This document shows positions 1 to 11,935 of a stretch of 64,000 nt of DNA, one piece after another (position 1 is the stretch's first letter; every line of letters begins with the position of its first letter). Where the stretch lies: positions 37,289,501 to 37,353,500 of the forward strand of contig NC_134145.1 in NCBI RefSeq assembly GCF_033958435.1. The letters are read 5' to 3'. The notes below the pieces were generated by a model. The model ran no database searches. It saw only the letters and a program-made list of their open reading frames with translations, and was not told the origin of the DNA. The DNA comes from Carettochelys insculpta. Lineage: Eukaryota > Chordata > Testudines > Carettochelyidae. The translations under genes were made by a program, and so were the position numbers.

Positions 1-768
1 TCTCAAAGAGTCAGCGGGCTTAATTTTCTGTTCTTTTATCATCTATTTCACTGTAACTGAAGTGTCTGGTTTAGTAGGTACTGTACCATGCATATAAAAG
101 TCACTTTATGGTCTTGTAAGAATAGAAATGATATTTAAGCAACTCTAATTATTATTTGAATACGCATCCTTAAAAAAAATCCCAGCATGCGTGGTTGGGA
201 GTCAAGACTTTAAGCCATGTAATGGAAGGATCAGTTTTATGTTGAAGAACAGAGGATTCAGTATGTATTATAGTCCTCAGTCTCTCACAGGGGAAGATTT
301 AAATAATGTATGGTGTTTCTTTGTGATGTGTTTCCTTTTTGGGTTGGTATTATACATTTTTAAAAGAAGTATTACCTGTATTTAAGGGCCACATTCATAT
401 TTTAAAAATCATGACTGTTATGTAATTCATCTAAGTATCTAGTTAGATATTACTGTCAACAGCTTCAGAGAAATTGAGAATGGATAACAAGTGGATAAGG
501 TGTTTTCGACCATGTAACTTGCCTAAGAATGGACCTGTGTGAACATCTTTTTTTTTCTCATTAAACATTCATCTGAGGAATTTTTCTGGGAGCCTTATTC
601 AGTAAAGTAGCTCTACTTACTTTTTTGTTCCCCAAGTAGCAATGAAATGGAGGCACAGAAGGGAAAACACATCAGAGAGACCATTCTTTGTTCCTTCAGC
701 CAGATGTAACAATTTACCTGTTGTGTTATCTTTTTACAATGGACAACAGGAGAAATATTAATTATACA
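1..768. other. AT-rich intergenic sequence
   Basis: No gene, RNA or repeat is recognised here. The open frames are short, lack family motifs and are not flanked by convincing splice sites. The sequence looks like ordinary AT-rich vertebrate intergenic DNA. Confidence 0.5.
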
Positions 769-915
769 AAAAACAGTCAAGTAGTCAAGTGGTTTGAAGA
801 AGTGGGTCTGTCCCATGAAAGCTCACCTAATAAACTATTTTGCTAGTCTTTAAAGTGCTACTTGACTGCTTTTTGTTTTGATAGTGTATAGACTAGCACA
901 GCGTCCTCTCTGTTG
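769..915 (-). mobile_element. Fold-back SINE, internally deleted copy
   Basis: The right end is the reverse complement of the SINE head that recurs in this window (a tgctagtctata-type motif). The body contains the usual reverse complement of the motif about a head-shifted aagctttcatggg. A left arm (cagtcaagtag) is complementary to a right arm (ctacttgactg). The insertion is bounded by an 11-bp direct repeat, TTAATTATACA, at 758-768 and 916-926, as expected of a target-site duplication. The middle is shorter than in the other copies, so this is an internally deleted member. The turtle SINE assignment is from memory of the consensus. Confidence 0.7.
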
Positions 916-1062
916 TTAATTATACAGAATGTACTTTACAAAGGAATAAACGTGTGTGATGTGCTTGCTAGCTATAACACATTCTTTTCAAACAAAATAA
1001 AATGTGAATGTATCGAGTTTGTCTTAAGAAAGCACCAGATAACAAATGCGTACCCTATACAG

Positions 1063-1349
1063 CAAGTGGTTCTGAACCAGGGGTCTGGTGCCCCCTATGG
1101 GGCTGTGAGTAGGTTTCCAAGCAGGTCCTGTGAGCCCAGGACAGAAAGCAGAAGCCCCACGACGTGAGGCTGAAGCCTGAGCAACGGACTTTTGTGGGTG
1201 GCCCTGGAGCATTGGGCCCCAGGCAACTGCCCTGCTTGCTACTCCCTTGCTTTCATATGCAGAAACCAGTTGTTGTGGCACAGATAAACCACGGAGTTTT
1301 TATAGCATGTTGGAGGGGGCTCAGAAAGAAGAATGGTTGAGAACCTCTG
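1063..1349. mobile_element. Non-autonomous hAT (Charlie-type) element
   Basis: Termini resemble the hAT-Charlie inverted repeat: the left end reads about AGTGGTTCTGAACC and the right end GGTTGAGAACCTCTG. The flanking 8-mers are ctatacag (1055-1062) and ctgtatag (1350-1357). They match at 6 of 8 positions and differ by two transitions, which fits a decayed 8-bp hAT target duplication. The 287-bp interior has no transposase coding potential. Confidence 0.65.
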
Positions 1350-1508
1350 CTGTATAGCAAAGTCTTACTCCCATTCAAGTCAATCACCAGAATAACTGTA
1401 CTGAATGCTAACATGCTCCATGGCTCCCAGATGTTTTCAATGAGGTTTGGCCAGCCTGATCCTCTGCTTCTGCTGCCTTATACATGTTTTATGTGATGTG
1501 ATTTCTTG

Positions 1509-1566
1509 TACATATATATGTGTGTGTGTGTGTATATATGTGTGTGTGTATATATATATATATATA
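1509..1566. repeat. (TG)n/(TA)n microsatellite
   Basis: A compound dinucleotide tract of alternating TG and TA runs. The cysteine/valine- and tyrosine/isoleucine-rich open frames across it are translations of the microsatellite, not genes. Confidence 0.95.
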
Positions 1567-1567
1567 G

Positions 1568-4500
1568 TATTTTGCATCACTGATCTTCTCAGCTCGTTTG
1601 TGAGTTGCACATCTTTTAGAATCTTAATGGAGAAGGAGCAACATGCAATTGAAAAAATAAATATTTTTAATGATAGAGAAAGTATATATTTCACCAAGAA
1701 AAGTATGCTTTAAAGTAGAACACAAGCTCCTGAAGCATCTAAATCCTCCATGTTTTCTGCAGTGCATGCTATAGCTATTGACATACTGTTGGTTTTATAT
1801 GTCCCAAGTTGCATGAATTATTACTGTCCTTCAACATTTTATATTCCTAGTTCCACAGCCTCCAGCAACACTTACTGTTAGCGGTTGCAGACTGTATCAG
1901 ACTTCTAGCAGTGCCTGTTATTGATTAAGCACTGTTCAATCTTTGCCTGCTAAGAAATGCAAGGATGTGCTAATTTTTTAAAACGTCAAATTCACGAGTT
2001 ACTGTGTTTGTGATTTCTAGTCCTTTCAGACTTCAGGCTTTAAACCAGAGCTCACAGAATGCCTGAACCTTCAGTTCCAAATGTGAAACAAAAATGGTGG
2101 ATGGATTATGAGTTTTAGGTTCTATAAAATAAAATATATTGTATACTACTGAATAAAATAGAAACAGACCTTGCATCACTAATTAACATCACTCAAAGGG
2201 AAGTTTAAATACACGTTGGATGTGAACCAAACATCCTAGTGAAATGTGGCAGTTATGCTATCCAAGTGTTTGTAATAATTTTACAGTCAGATTTTAAAAT
2301 AGATAAATAAATCCAGCTCCACAGAATACTATAGGGATTCCAGTATCAGGAAAAGGGGACAAAGAGATTTGTATTTATAGGTTTCCAGGAAATGAAAATA
2401 TATTGATTCTTATTTGGATTAAGTTCCTAGAAGATGGCAGGAACACAGGTTTGTCTGAGTGATAATAGAGGTGCTGTAAATCACAAAGCACCAGAGGAAT
2501 GCCACCAGTAAATACCTAATGGCTAAGTCCTCCTGAAAGCACTTATGGATGGGGTAGTATTTCAGGGTTTGATCCAAAGCTTATTGAAACCAAAGGAGAC
2601 ATTACAGGATCAGGCCCTTCAGTACTATAGCCAGCAAATGACTGTTCTGTTTTGGCCCTGCTCATGAAGGAATAGTTTCACCGTCTCCTTCCCCTTTCGC
2701 TCTTTTCCCTGCTTCTCTTTTATTCTTTACCCCTCCCATTTCTCTCCCTTTCGTCCTTCTGGCAATAGCTCTTTCTGCTTTAATTCCCCAACCTCACTCT
2801 CCTCTTAGCAGCAGCATCCCCAGCAGGCTTCAAAGAAGCAGCAGCTCCTGCTGCTTAGCTGAGAGGAACAGGACCTGGGGACACTTTTCTTCTGAAGCTG
2901 CTCCTGCTCCTGCCATTGGAGTGGTGAAGGAAAGTAGAGGCAGCAAAGTGGAGAGGTAAGTATAAGAGATGTGGGGAAGAAATAGATGGAATGGGCTTTT
3001 AATGTGGAAATAGATACCCCAGACAAAGCACATTTTTTTCCTTGTGTCTCTACTTTCTAAAAATCTTCTGTGGTAGCCACAAACAATGGAACCCATTCTC
3101 AGTATTTTTCTTGTTAGTACTTGTTTAGGTTGCACCTCATGTTACTATTGTACAACAAACCCTTGTCACACTGGTTTGTTTTGTGACCATTTTTTTAAGC
3201 AGCTTGATATTTTCTAACTGCACAGGGCCAGCTCCTCAGCTGGGATCAGTTCATTCGCATACACCTACTGATGCAAATGGCAGAATGTCAGCTTGCATAA
3301 ACTAAAGATCTGGCACATTGCCTGTAAATGTGTCAGGTTTATTTATTTTGTTCCATAAGCGTTTCTGGGCTAGACTGTGACCTGACAAATTGCTTGGGGT
3401 AAGGGGTAGCAGGTAGCTGTGTTGCCCCCACAACAGACTGGGGAGGGCATGATGACTCAGACTAACAGTTCATGTAATGGTTCCCTACGTCCTCCAGTAC
3501 TGGTAACTGTTGGCTTCCTCTCTATGCCAACTGAATTGCACAGGCTGGTGTGTCACTCAGAGAGGCTGGGTGGAGTGAAGGTTTCATTACTCCATGCCTT
3601 TGACTGCCCAGTCCTCATCCATTTGTGCAGGAGCCCTGTCAGGGTGTGGAGGACAAATTAAGATCTTGAGAAAGAGTTCATCTGCCAGTGCATGTTCATG
3701 TTGGGTGTGTTCACCCATGACTTGTGAATTAGCACATTTGGCTTGTGCTTATATGGGTGAATGTGCACATTGTGTTGTGGCCTATGGCTTATCTATATCC
3801 TTCTCTATGCATGAACTGTCACAACTACCATAGACTGAGGATATAAAATTTGTATTAAAATCTGCGTCAACTTCATCACTAGTAAGAGTCATAGCCTGGA
3901 GCGTGCAGTGACTATTCAGCAGAGAGTATTCTGTAGAGAGTGGAAGTCCTGCACTCCTTCAACACGTAACTCAAATAATACAGCCAGATCTTCAGCGTGT
4001 TTTAAAATACAAGGTCTGTGGATGATCTTCTTCCCTCAGATTGACCAAAAAGCAGTGGGAACTGTGTGCATAAAACTCAGGGCAGAATTTGAACCACTGA
4101 GTCTTCATTTAATTAGACAGAAAAAAGGCAAACCACAAAGTTTATGTCTAATTTGCAGTCCCTCCTGGAAAGGACCAGCCCTGTTCCCTCCACAGCAATC
4201 TCATCTACTAGCCCCAGAATAGAAAGCCAATCTGATTTTTTCCTGCTCCGAGATTGTCTTGGCACACAGGAAGAGCAAGTGCTGGCCATCAAGGTGCCGG
4301 TTATGGTTCTCAAGCCACAGCTGCTTGTGGCCCCAGATCTAATGTACATTTGAACAGCCTAGGGGATGCTTTACTTTATACCAGCTGGTTGTGAGTCCTC
4401 GGGGATCATATGCCAGTTGAGAAGTGGTGGAACACAGCTGCACTCTCCTCCCACTATGTCCTCTTTGTTTCTCTACAGATACCTTCCAAAACTGGACTCA

Positions 4501-5984
4501 GGGAGGCGACTGGTTTAGGATCCAGTTTTATGCCAGCTGAACCCCTAGCCCACACCAGAGGAATTCTCAGCAAAGCAAATGCAGCCAGATTCTAACCATG
4601 TTGTTCTGTGTCAGCCAGTGTTTTTCAGCCTGTAGTCTGCAGACTCCAGGAAGTCTAGAGACTGTGTCTAAAATTTCCAAAGGGGTCCCCTTCTCCATTT
4701 GAAATTTTTTCGGGGTATGCAGATAGGAAAAGGCTGAAAGTGACTGATGTAAACAGTGCAACAGGACCTGAAGAGGTGGGAAATATCTGGCTTTCTGTGT
4801 TAGGAAATGAACTTGAGCCTCTAGCTGGCAATTCAGAAAGCAATAAGATGAGTGCACCAGTGGTCAGATGATCTGATCATTTATTGGTTTGCAATTAAAA
4901 TATGCAGTCAAAACATTATTTTTTCTCATGACAATTGTTTTGATCATCTTGTGTCTCTGTATTTGTATGTGGCATGTCAGATGGGAAGATACCTTGATGG
5001 TTTCTATGCCTTTTAGTGTACCATGGTTCACTGATTTATTTACAAAACCTCCATTGTGGTTTGAACTGGGAATTCTCTAGGGTTACAGACTGTCAAGCCT
5101 TTATGGCTCTAATTCTTGAGACAATACAGAGCTTCAGACTTGATATCTTCAGAGGACGTCAAGCAGCCATGAACGTGATTATTGTTACCTTGATCCTTGC
5201 TTTCCACTTCAGAGACAGAAAGCTATCGCTGTCTCCTGAAGAGCTTTTAAGTGCTCCAGTGGTCTCTACTAAGGGGATCTTCTGGATGCCATTCTATGCC
5301 CCATTGCTCTGAAGCATAGCACATGGACTATATTAAAGTAAATGAATAAGATGCTAGGCAGCAGCTCCTGCTAGGCTTTCTATCTCTCCTTACCCTTTAT
5401 CTCAGTGTCTGCTTTTCCTGAGTCCTTTCACTCTTCTTTCCCACTGTTACTGGCATTGATTCCCAAGCAGCTCTGTATTTTCTTGACATTTCCCATTGAA
5501 AGTGCTGGCTCATGTACCTCCTCCTGAAAACTAACTGGGTGGGATGCAGTCAGTATTAGAATAATGAAGTTGTGACAGAGCACCTCATCTCTTTGTCTGG
5601 CCAGTCTTTATTACTGATTGATTTACACTGCCACACCTTTGCATTGATAACGTTCCTGGAAGCTACCAGATGACGCTGTTACAGAGTGTTGTAAAGCTAA
5701 ATTCTATTTATTTGAATGTATAAGCAGTTAGTTCTTGTGGGGATGCTTATCATCAACTGTAATGCCTTTCCATTAAGATGTTAACTGTATCACTAAGAGA
5801 CTGTTTTGCCTAAGTCCCTCTCTAACTGGAATCACCTCTCTTGGGTAGAGTTGCTATCCACAAACAAACAAATTACATGCACCACAATATGACATGGATG
5901 ATGCTGTCATGACTTGTTGCAAGAAAGTCTCCTGTCTGTCCTGCTTATTCTAGTGTAGTACCCAGAGGCACTGAGACCTCATAC
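1568..5984. other. Intergenic, no gene seen
   Basis: AT-rich sequence without recognisable coding exons. A degenerate member of an old palindromic repeat family may lie at about 3228-3310 (see the entries at 11815, 16137 and 21060). A pyrimidine-rich stretch at 2680-2810 is low complexity. Nothing else can be supported. Confidence 0.5.
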
Positions 5985-6110
5985 TAGGGTGAGCGAAGTC
6001 TGCTGTACAGTCTCAGCTGCAAGGCAGTAGGCCTTCACCTCACGTAGGTGAGTACAGGGCTTTAGCCCTTCTGATTGTAGGTTCAATTCCTGGTGCTGGC
6101 AATCTGGGCC
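5985..6110 (+). repeat. tRNA-derived SINE-like fragment
   Basis: A good polymerase III B-box, GGTTCAATTCC, sits at 6080-6090. It is preceded by sequence that could form a degenerate tRNA-like head and followed by unrelated body sequence. I cannot fold a proper cloverleaf, so this is more likely the decayed 5' end of a tRNA-derived SINE than a functional tRNA. Confidence 0.4.
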
Positions 6111-9100
6111 TGTTGGTGTTACACTAGGATTATCCTGTTTTGAGGTAGCTGTTCCTGGACATCTCTAAGTCTCCCTGGCCAATAAAGTCCCAGCTGATGC
6201 CCCTGCTGTTCCCTCAGCCCCAGGTGGCTGTAGAGTGGGGAGCTATGAGGTAAAGATATTTGTGCCAGGTGAGCTCTGGCTCCAGAATATCTGGGATACA
6301 TGAAGATGAGGTGGCTTGTGAACAGGAGTAGCTTGGCGCCTAGAGCAACCAGTCACCATCAGGGCAGTTACCATCAGATAAGGGGAAGGTGGGGGTGGAT
6401 TCAGGTGTTGCTGCATTCTGCTCAGTCAGGTTGCTGCCAGCCCTCTCCTGGGTGTGGGATGAGGAGGCAGTGCTGTGGCTGGGAGGAGGGAGGGATAGAA
6501 GTCCTTGTGTTTTACACTCCAGAAGGCAGATGTCTTGGTCTTTAATTCTTCAGAGGCAACAACCCTACGGAAGGATAGGACTTACTGAGCAATAGAAGTG
6601 TTTAATTTCTGGGTCAGCTTATGACAGCAAGTTGAGGGTACAGCCCATTGGTGCTACAGCATCTAGTCTAGCTTACCAAATCAGAGACAGCCTCTTAGGC
6701 GACCTTCTCTCAGCGAGGAATTAATTTCCTGCTGAAATAATATCTTGGATAAACTGACTTTTATACATTTTATCAGTCTTCGCTTGTCCATACAGCCCAG
6801 TGGTGAGGACTAGGGAGGTGTAATTTCCCCATGTGGACCCTGCTAGCATGCACTAGAGGGGGCCTAGTTCCCACTAACATACTCCCATTTCAAACAGGAG
6901 TACAATTATACAGCCTAATTTTAGTCACACCAGCAGGGAATAGCTACATAGGACTGGCACTGAACAACACGCTAGTGCATGCTGCAGTTCACACTTCTGT
7001 AGTCTGCACTGAGGGGTGGCTAGACAAGCTGGGGCTGTTACATTATGGAAGAAGGAGTGATTATCTGCTGACTCTTGCACTTGCTTGACCTGGGAGCTAT
7101 GACAATTGTCTGTCTGATGACCTCCTATTTCAGATATACCTTTGATGAAGCTTTCAACAAGGTTAGCTTAAGTTTTATATAGCCCCATGTGAAATAAAAT
7201 GAGTGAGGCTACATATAGCTCCCTTTTCTGGAACAGCTTGACTATGTGATGTGAACTGAATTAATTGACATGGGCAGTACAGTCCTCATCACTGACACCA
7301 TGGGGCAAAATAAGTGCTCTTTTGGCTGCTGGTGGTTTGTTCTTTTCCATGAAGTTCATGCACTTGCTCTTCTCATGCTTGCAAGAGCTAGCCGCCTTTG
7401 TGTTCATGCCTGCCTTGTGCAATATATAAAGGCTGCTGGAGTGTGCAAACCAGGCATCAATCAAGGAAATGGAATCAAAATAAAAGTTAACAAGCTGGGA
7501 GTAGAGAAAGGCACTAAAGAAGCAAAGAAGTATAAGCATTGCTGCAGCTTCGTGTTCTCAGAGTCTAATGGGAGACCACACACTGGGACTGAGGCTGGTC
7601 TGTGTATATGGTATGAGGTTGCTGGAACCCCGCAGCCCTTAGCAGCTGAAATAGGGTGCACAGACCTAATGCCTTGCTTTTGGATGAGCCAACCACAGTA
7701 CACATGGAGAAGGCTGATATCCCAAATCAGTAGTTAAAAATTAGAATGTTGTTTCTGCGTCTGTGCAGTTTACTCAGCTGCTAGGCTGGTGGGTCACCAG
7801 CTTAAATCGGACTTGTGTAGGGCTCCAAAATCCTCATGGTGTGTCTCTAGCTCTGTGGACCTCAGTGGAGTTACTATAGACTTACAGAAGTATCAATGAG
7901 AAGAAAACCAGGCCAATGTACGTTCCAGTGAATCCTAATGTTCAATACAATGAGATTAAAATGCACATTAGTACAGCAGCCACTGGAGCCCAAAGAATTT
8001 CTTATAATTTTATCATCTTTATTTTTAATTCTATCATGGAAAATTTAAAATACCTGCTGTCTGTCCATCTGTCTGTAACTCAGTAATTAATCTTTAATGA
8101 GTTATTAATTTTATTTTGCATATAGAATATATAAAAGCAATCCAAACTGCTAAAACTATTGCTCAAAAGCCAGCATACAGGAACACCATTTAAAAGCCAA
8201 ACTGTATTTTCCCTGTTAGATAAAAAAAGAATTAGCCTTGGTTTGAGATCTTGTATTATAAAGTTTTAGCCTGAAAAAAAAAGGTTGGTAGCTCAGATTA
8301 AAAATCCTTGCCAATAGGTGGCTGTACTGGGAACATTGTAAAGGCCCTTCAGGATGAAGTGTACTGCTGTCATTCTGCGCATTCATGCTTATTGTAAAAT
8401 AAGCTATAAGTGTATCAGAGATTTGTTTCTCAGTGTTTGAATATGGAGTATGTGATACCATAACAAGCCATACAAGCAAAAATCAAAGGACTTATGATGA
8501 CACGTGAACATAGCCCTGAGATGCATTACTATTCAGGAACCTTCCTTTTTCCATGTGAAATATTATGCTCCCCAGATTAAAATAGAAAAGAGAAATATTC
8601 CTTTGGCCTCCTCCAACTGGCCTTTGTTCTTCTCTTTGTTTCCATCCCTGGCTGTCCAAATCCTTCATTCCTCATCATCACTGCTTTAGCTTCCTGTTAT
8701 TTCTGTGTTCAATCAATTTGTGTTAAACTATCGCTGTTGTAGATGACACTCTACTTTATTTCTGTGTTCCGATTGCTCAGGCGGAAGCAGACTCAGCGGT
8801 GCCATGCTAACTAATGAAGGTTATTTAAGAATGGCTCAGACCCTTGTAAAAACTAATGGCTCAATCCTTGCTCTGGGCAAACTCCCAGGACTGGTCACCA
8901 TAAAATATTGCTAGCATAGAAATGCTACTGCTGTGCCTGGGCTGTTGGCTGAAGACATCTCCTCACACTTGTTATTTTTGTTATTAAAATATTATTACTT
9001 AACTGAGCTTTCCTTTGGCCTTGACACATGCTAACAATGAAAATGGTACTTTGGATTCTGCTCTGTGTTTTGAAAATCTATGGAGATCCCATCCTTTTAT

Positions 9101-10166
9101 ATTGTACAGATTATTGCCCAAATTCAGACACTGATTTCACTTCCACTGCAGCTTGTGTTTTTGCTTCTGCTGCTGCTTGTTTTTTTTTTCAACATCCCCA
9201 TCTTTGGTTATTGCAATATCTTGTTTTATGGCCTGCCCAGAAAATTATTTATGGGCTCAAGCTTGTGCAAAAAAGCTGCTTCTAAAATGTTAATGTGCAT
9301 AAAGTGGGCTTTGGTATGATTCTCGAGTCCTTAGAGAATTACCTGTTAAACATAAAATTGATTTTGAGATTGCTTTGATGACTTGGAAAGTGATGCTCAA
9401 ATTGGGATCTGTGTGTTTATCAGTGATACTGTCTTTGTGTGAGCTTAGTTGGTACCTGTCATTATCAAAAGCCAGCCTCTTGGTTATTTCAAAAGACAAG
9501 TTAAAGACTGATGGAACACACGCTTTTACTTCTTGTTCGTCCAAAGCTTGAATTTGCTCTAGCCAGGTTAGGAAATGCTGAGTGAATAAATTCATTCAAA
9601 TCTGATCTTAAATCTTGTCTTTTTAACTCAGGCTTATTTTTATTGATCGAGCTCTCCTTGCACTTTCTGGTTTTATGACAAAGCTCTTTGGGTTGCTTTA
9701 AAACAAGGACACTTTATTATCTTATTCTATATCAAGCTTTGTTTACTCCAGCTTTTATAAGGTGGAAAGGTATGGTATAGAAACATTAGTTTCCATCATT
9801 TATAGCTGCTGTTCTAAGGTGGCACAGTAAAAGCAAAGATATTCTATAACTGAAAAAAAAATCTAGAAACTGAAGGCTTTTGTAGAGATGTATTGATTTT
9901 AGTCAGCTATATCCCACTGTCATATTGTACTAAAGCATTGGACACATATTGTACTTTAAAAGCTCATTCCTCTAAATCACAATAACCAGTAAAACTCAGT
10001 ACAGTATAACTAATTGGTGCTGTACTGATGAACACCCCATTATTAAAACCAAGAGGACAAGCCAGAAAGTGGTCAGGGAACACCTTTGCTTCATCTCTGG
10101 GATGGTTCTGTAAACTAAACACATACTGAAATTTAACCAGCAAATGGGGCTTGCTTACAGAGAGGT
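6111..10166. other. Intergenic, no gene seen
   Basis: AT-rich and without recognised genes. The 155-codon open frame at 7270-7737 has no recognisable domain and its composition matches its surroundings, so I regard it as chance. No further repeat family is identified with confidence. Confidence 0.5.
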
Positions 10167-10317
10167 CAGAGAGGTGAATCACCATGTTAGTCTGTATCAT
10201 CACAAAACAAAAAAGCAGTCCTGTAACATCTTAAAGATTAAAAATATTATAAAGCTCATAACCTAATAAATATATTGTTAGTCTTTAAGGTGTACAAGAC
10301 TGCTTTTTGTTTTGTGG
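10167..10317 (+). mobile_element. Fold-back SINE
   Basis: The head reads cagagaggtg...atgttagtctgtatc on the plus strand. The first arm (aaaaaagcagtcctgtaac...) is complementary to the last arm (...acaagactgctttttgtttt), so the unit is a hairpin of about 150 bp. I see no convincing target-site duplication. This copy is short because most of the central body is missing. Confidence 0.65.
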
Positions 10318-10952
10318 AGTACTTGTATGATTATGTATGAACCGATATGATCATGCAAAGCCACAGTGACGTCTAGCATCAGACTGAGAGGTGTTTCTAC
10401 TATAGAGCAGGAAATTTTGCAAACCCTTCCTCCATACTTCAATCCAAAGTGGAATAAGGAGCAGGACTGTAAACAAGTCTTTCTAAAAATTCTCAGTAAT
10501 TTCCTTCCTACTTAACCCTAACATCTAGGCTGACCTCTGGAACTAATAATTAAATAAAAATACAGTTTTTAATCTCAATATTCTGTTTGTGTTTACTTGT
10601 TTTTTCTTTGCTTTCTCAATTTTTCTAATGCCTTCTCTTTCTCGTCTCCTATTTCACACTTTCATCTATCTCCCTTCTTTTTCTTTTGCCTATTTTCTAC
10701 TGGTTGCGATTTGCCTTTTGTTATTTCTTGTCCTCTTCCGCTGTGTTCCCCCAACTACTTCATTTTTCTTTCCTCAGGTCCTTTACTGTTTCCCTAATGG
10801 TGCATCTTGCTCTCTCCCTGTCCCTCCATGGTAAAGGAGGTGGGTGATGGGATAATTTATTTCACCACTCTGTAATGTACCTGAAGCTGAGTGAATAACA
10901 AAAAATTGTGATTTTTCAAATATTTTATTTAAAAAATGTCACAAGATGCTGT

Positions 10953-11022
10953 AGGCACCTGATCCAAAGCCCAGTGAAATCAGCGGGAGCTTTTCCATTG
11001 ATTTAATGTACTTTGGATGAGG
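10953..11022. repeat. Ancient palindromic interspersed repeat
   Basis: A short imperfect inverted repeat: the left arm around tgatccaaagcccagtg pairs with the right arm around tactttggatgaggc. The phrasing (gatccaaagcc... attgattt... ggatgaggcc) resembles dispersed ancient hairpin elements common in reptile genomes. The family name is not established from the sequence alone. Confidence 0.45.
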
Positions 11023-11814
11023 CCTCAAACGTATTACTCAAATAGTATATTAATAAATGATTCAGCTGTCCCTATAAACTGGTGATGTGCTAGGAACAAT
11101 ACTTCTTTGATGACAGCTGCAAAATTAATAAAATTATTTTATGAATATTCCTTGTTTTGCTCTGCATTTATTACACGGGTCTATCAATCTATCCGGTCAT
11201 AAGTGTAAACACACTCTACGGACACCAAAATAGATCAGTTGCATCTTTCTGTACATTTTGTGATGCAGTATGGCCTCAGTTTTCTGCTTTTAAATTGCAA
11301 TCCAGCATTGAGGGAAGAGCAGAGATCCACAGCTGTACTGAGAACTCCCACAAAAAGATTCACTGCAGCCATTCCCATAATATCTCATCTTTAATACAAT
11401 GTAGCATTTTAAATCTCAGATTTCATGCAAGAAGCGCAGTCTCAGGTACAACAGTGTTTGGAGAACAACATTCAGAAGCAGGAAATTACAAGGATGCTGA
11501 CAGGCTTTTAAGACACAGAAGATTATCCTCTTTGTTACCCAACTCCTTTGTTTGGGAGGCAGCATGGTGCTAATAAATCTAAAGTTTATTTTGAGATTAA
11601 TATCAAGGACTACAAAATACAGATAGAATTTATAACCCTTTTGTGTTTTAGAATTGTTTCTACACAGGGCTGAAATGTTGAATCACATTGAAATCAGGGA
11701 TGCTGAGGTTTTTTCCCTTGTGAGGAGCATCAGAATTTTAAGTAGTTTCATTTTCTCTATTCAGTGTCTGATCTATAATCTCCAATGATCTCTATTCTGG
11801 TTAGATTTTAAGGG
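11023..11814. other. Intergenic, no gene seen
   Basis: AT-rich sequence. The 138-codon frame at 11157-11573 shows no domain, signal peptide or splice context and is treated as a chance open frame. Confidence 0.5.
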
Positions 11815-11935
11815 TCTGATTCACCTCTCACCTACACCAGGGGACATGAGGAGTAAAGGCACTTAAGCAAGTAGATATATACCATTGTGAAATCAGTATA
11901 CGTGAGATCAGAATCCAACCTGATGTAGCTAGGGT
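11815..11935. repeat. Ancient palindromic interspersed repeat
   Basis: Begins with gggtctgattcacctctcacctacacc and ends with a near-complement (gtgagatcagaatccaacc). This is the layout of an old dispersed hairpin family whose arms read like 'gattctgatctcacttacacc'. The copy is strongly diverged. Confidence 0.45.

Noticed and set aside
7270..7737. 155-codon open frame
   Set aside because: No recognisable domain and composition like the surrounding intergenic DNA.
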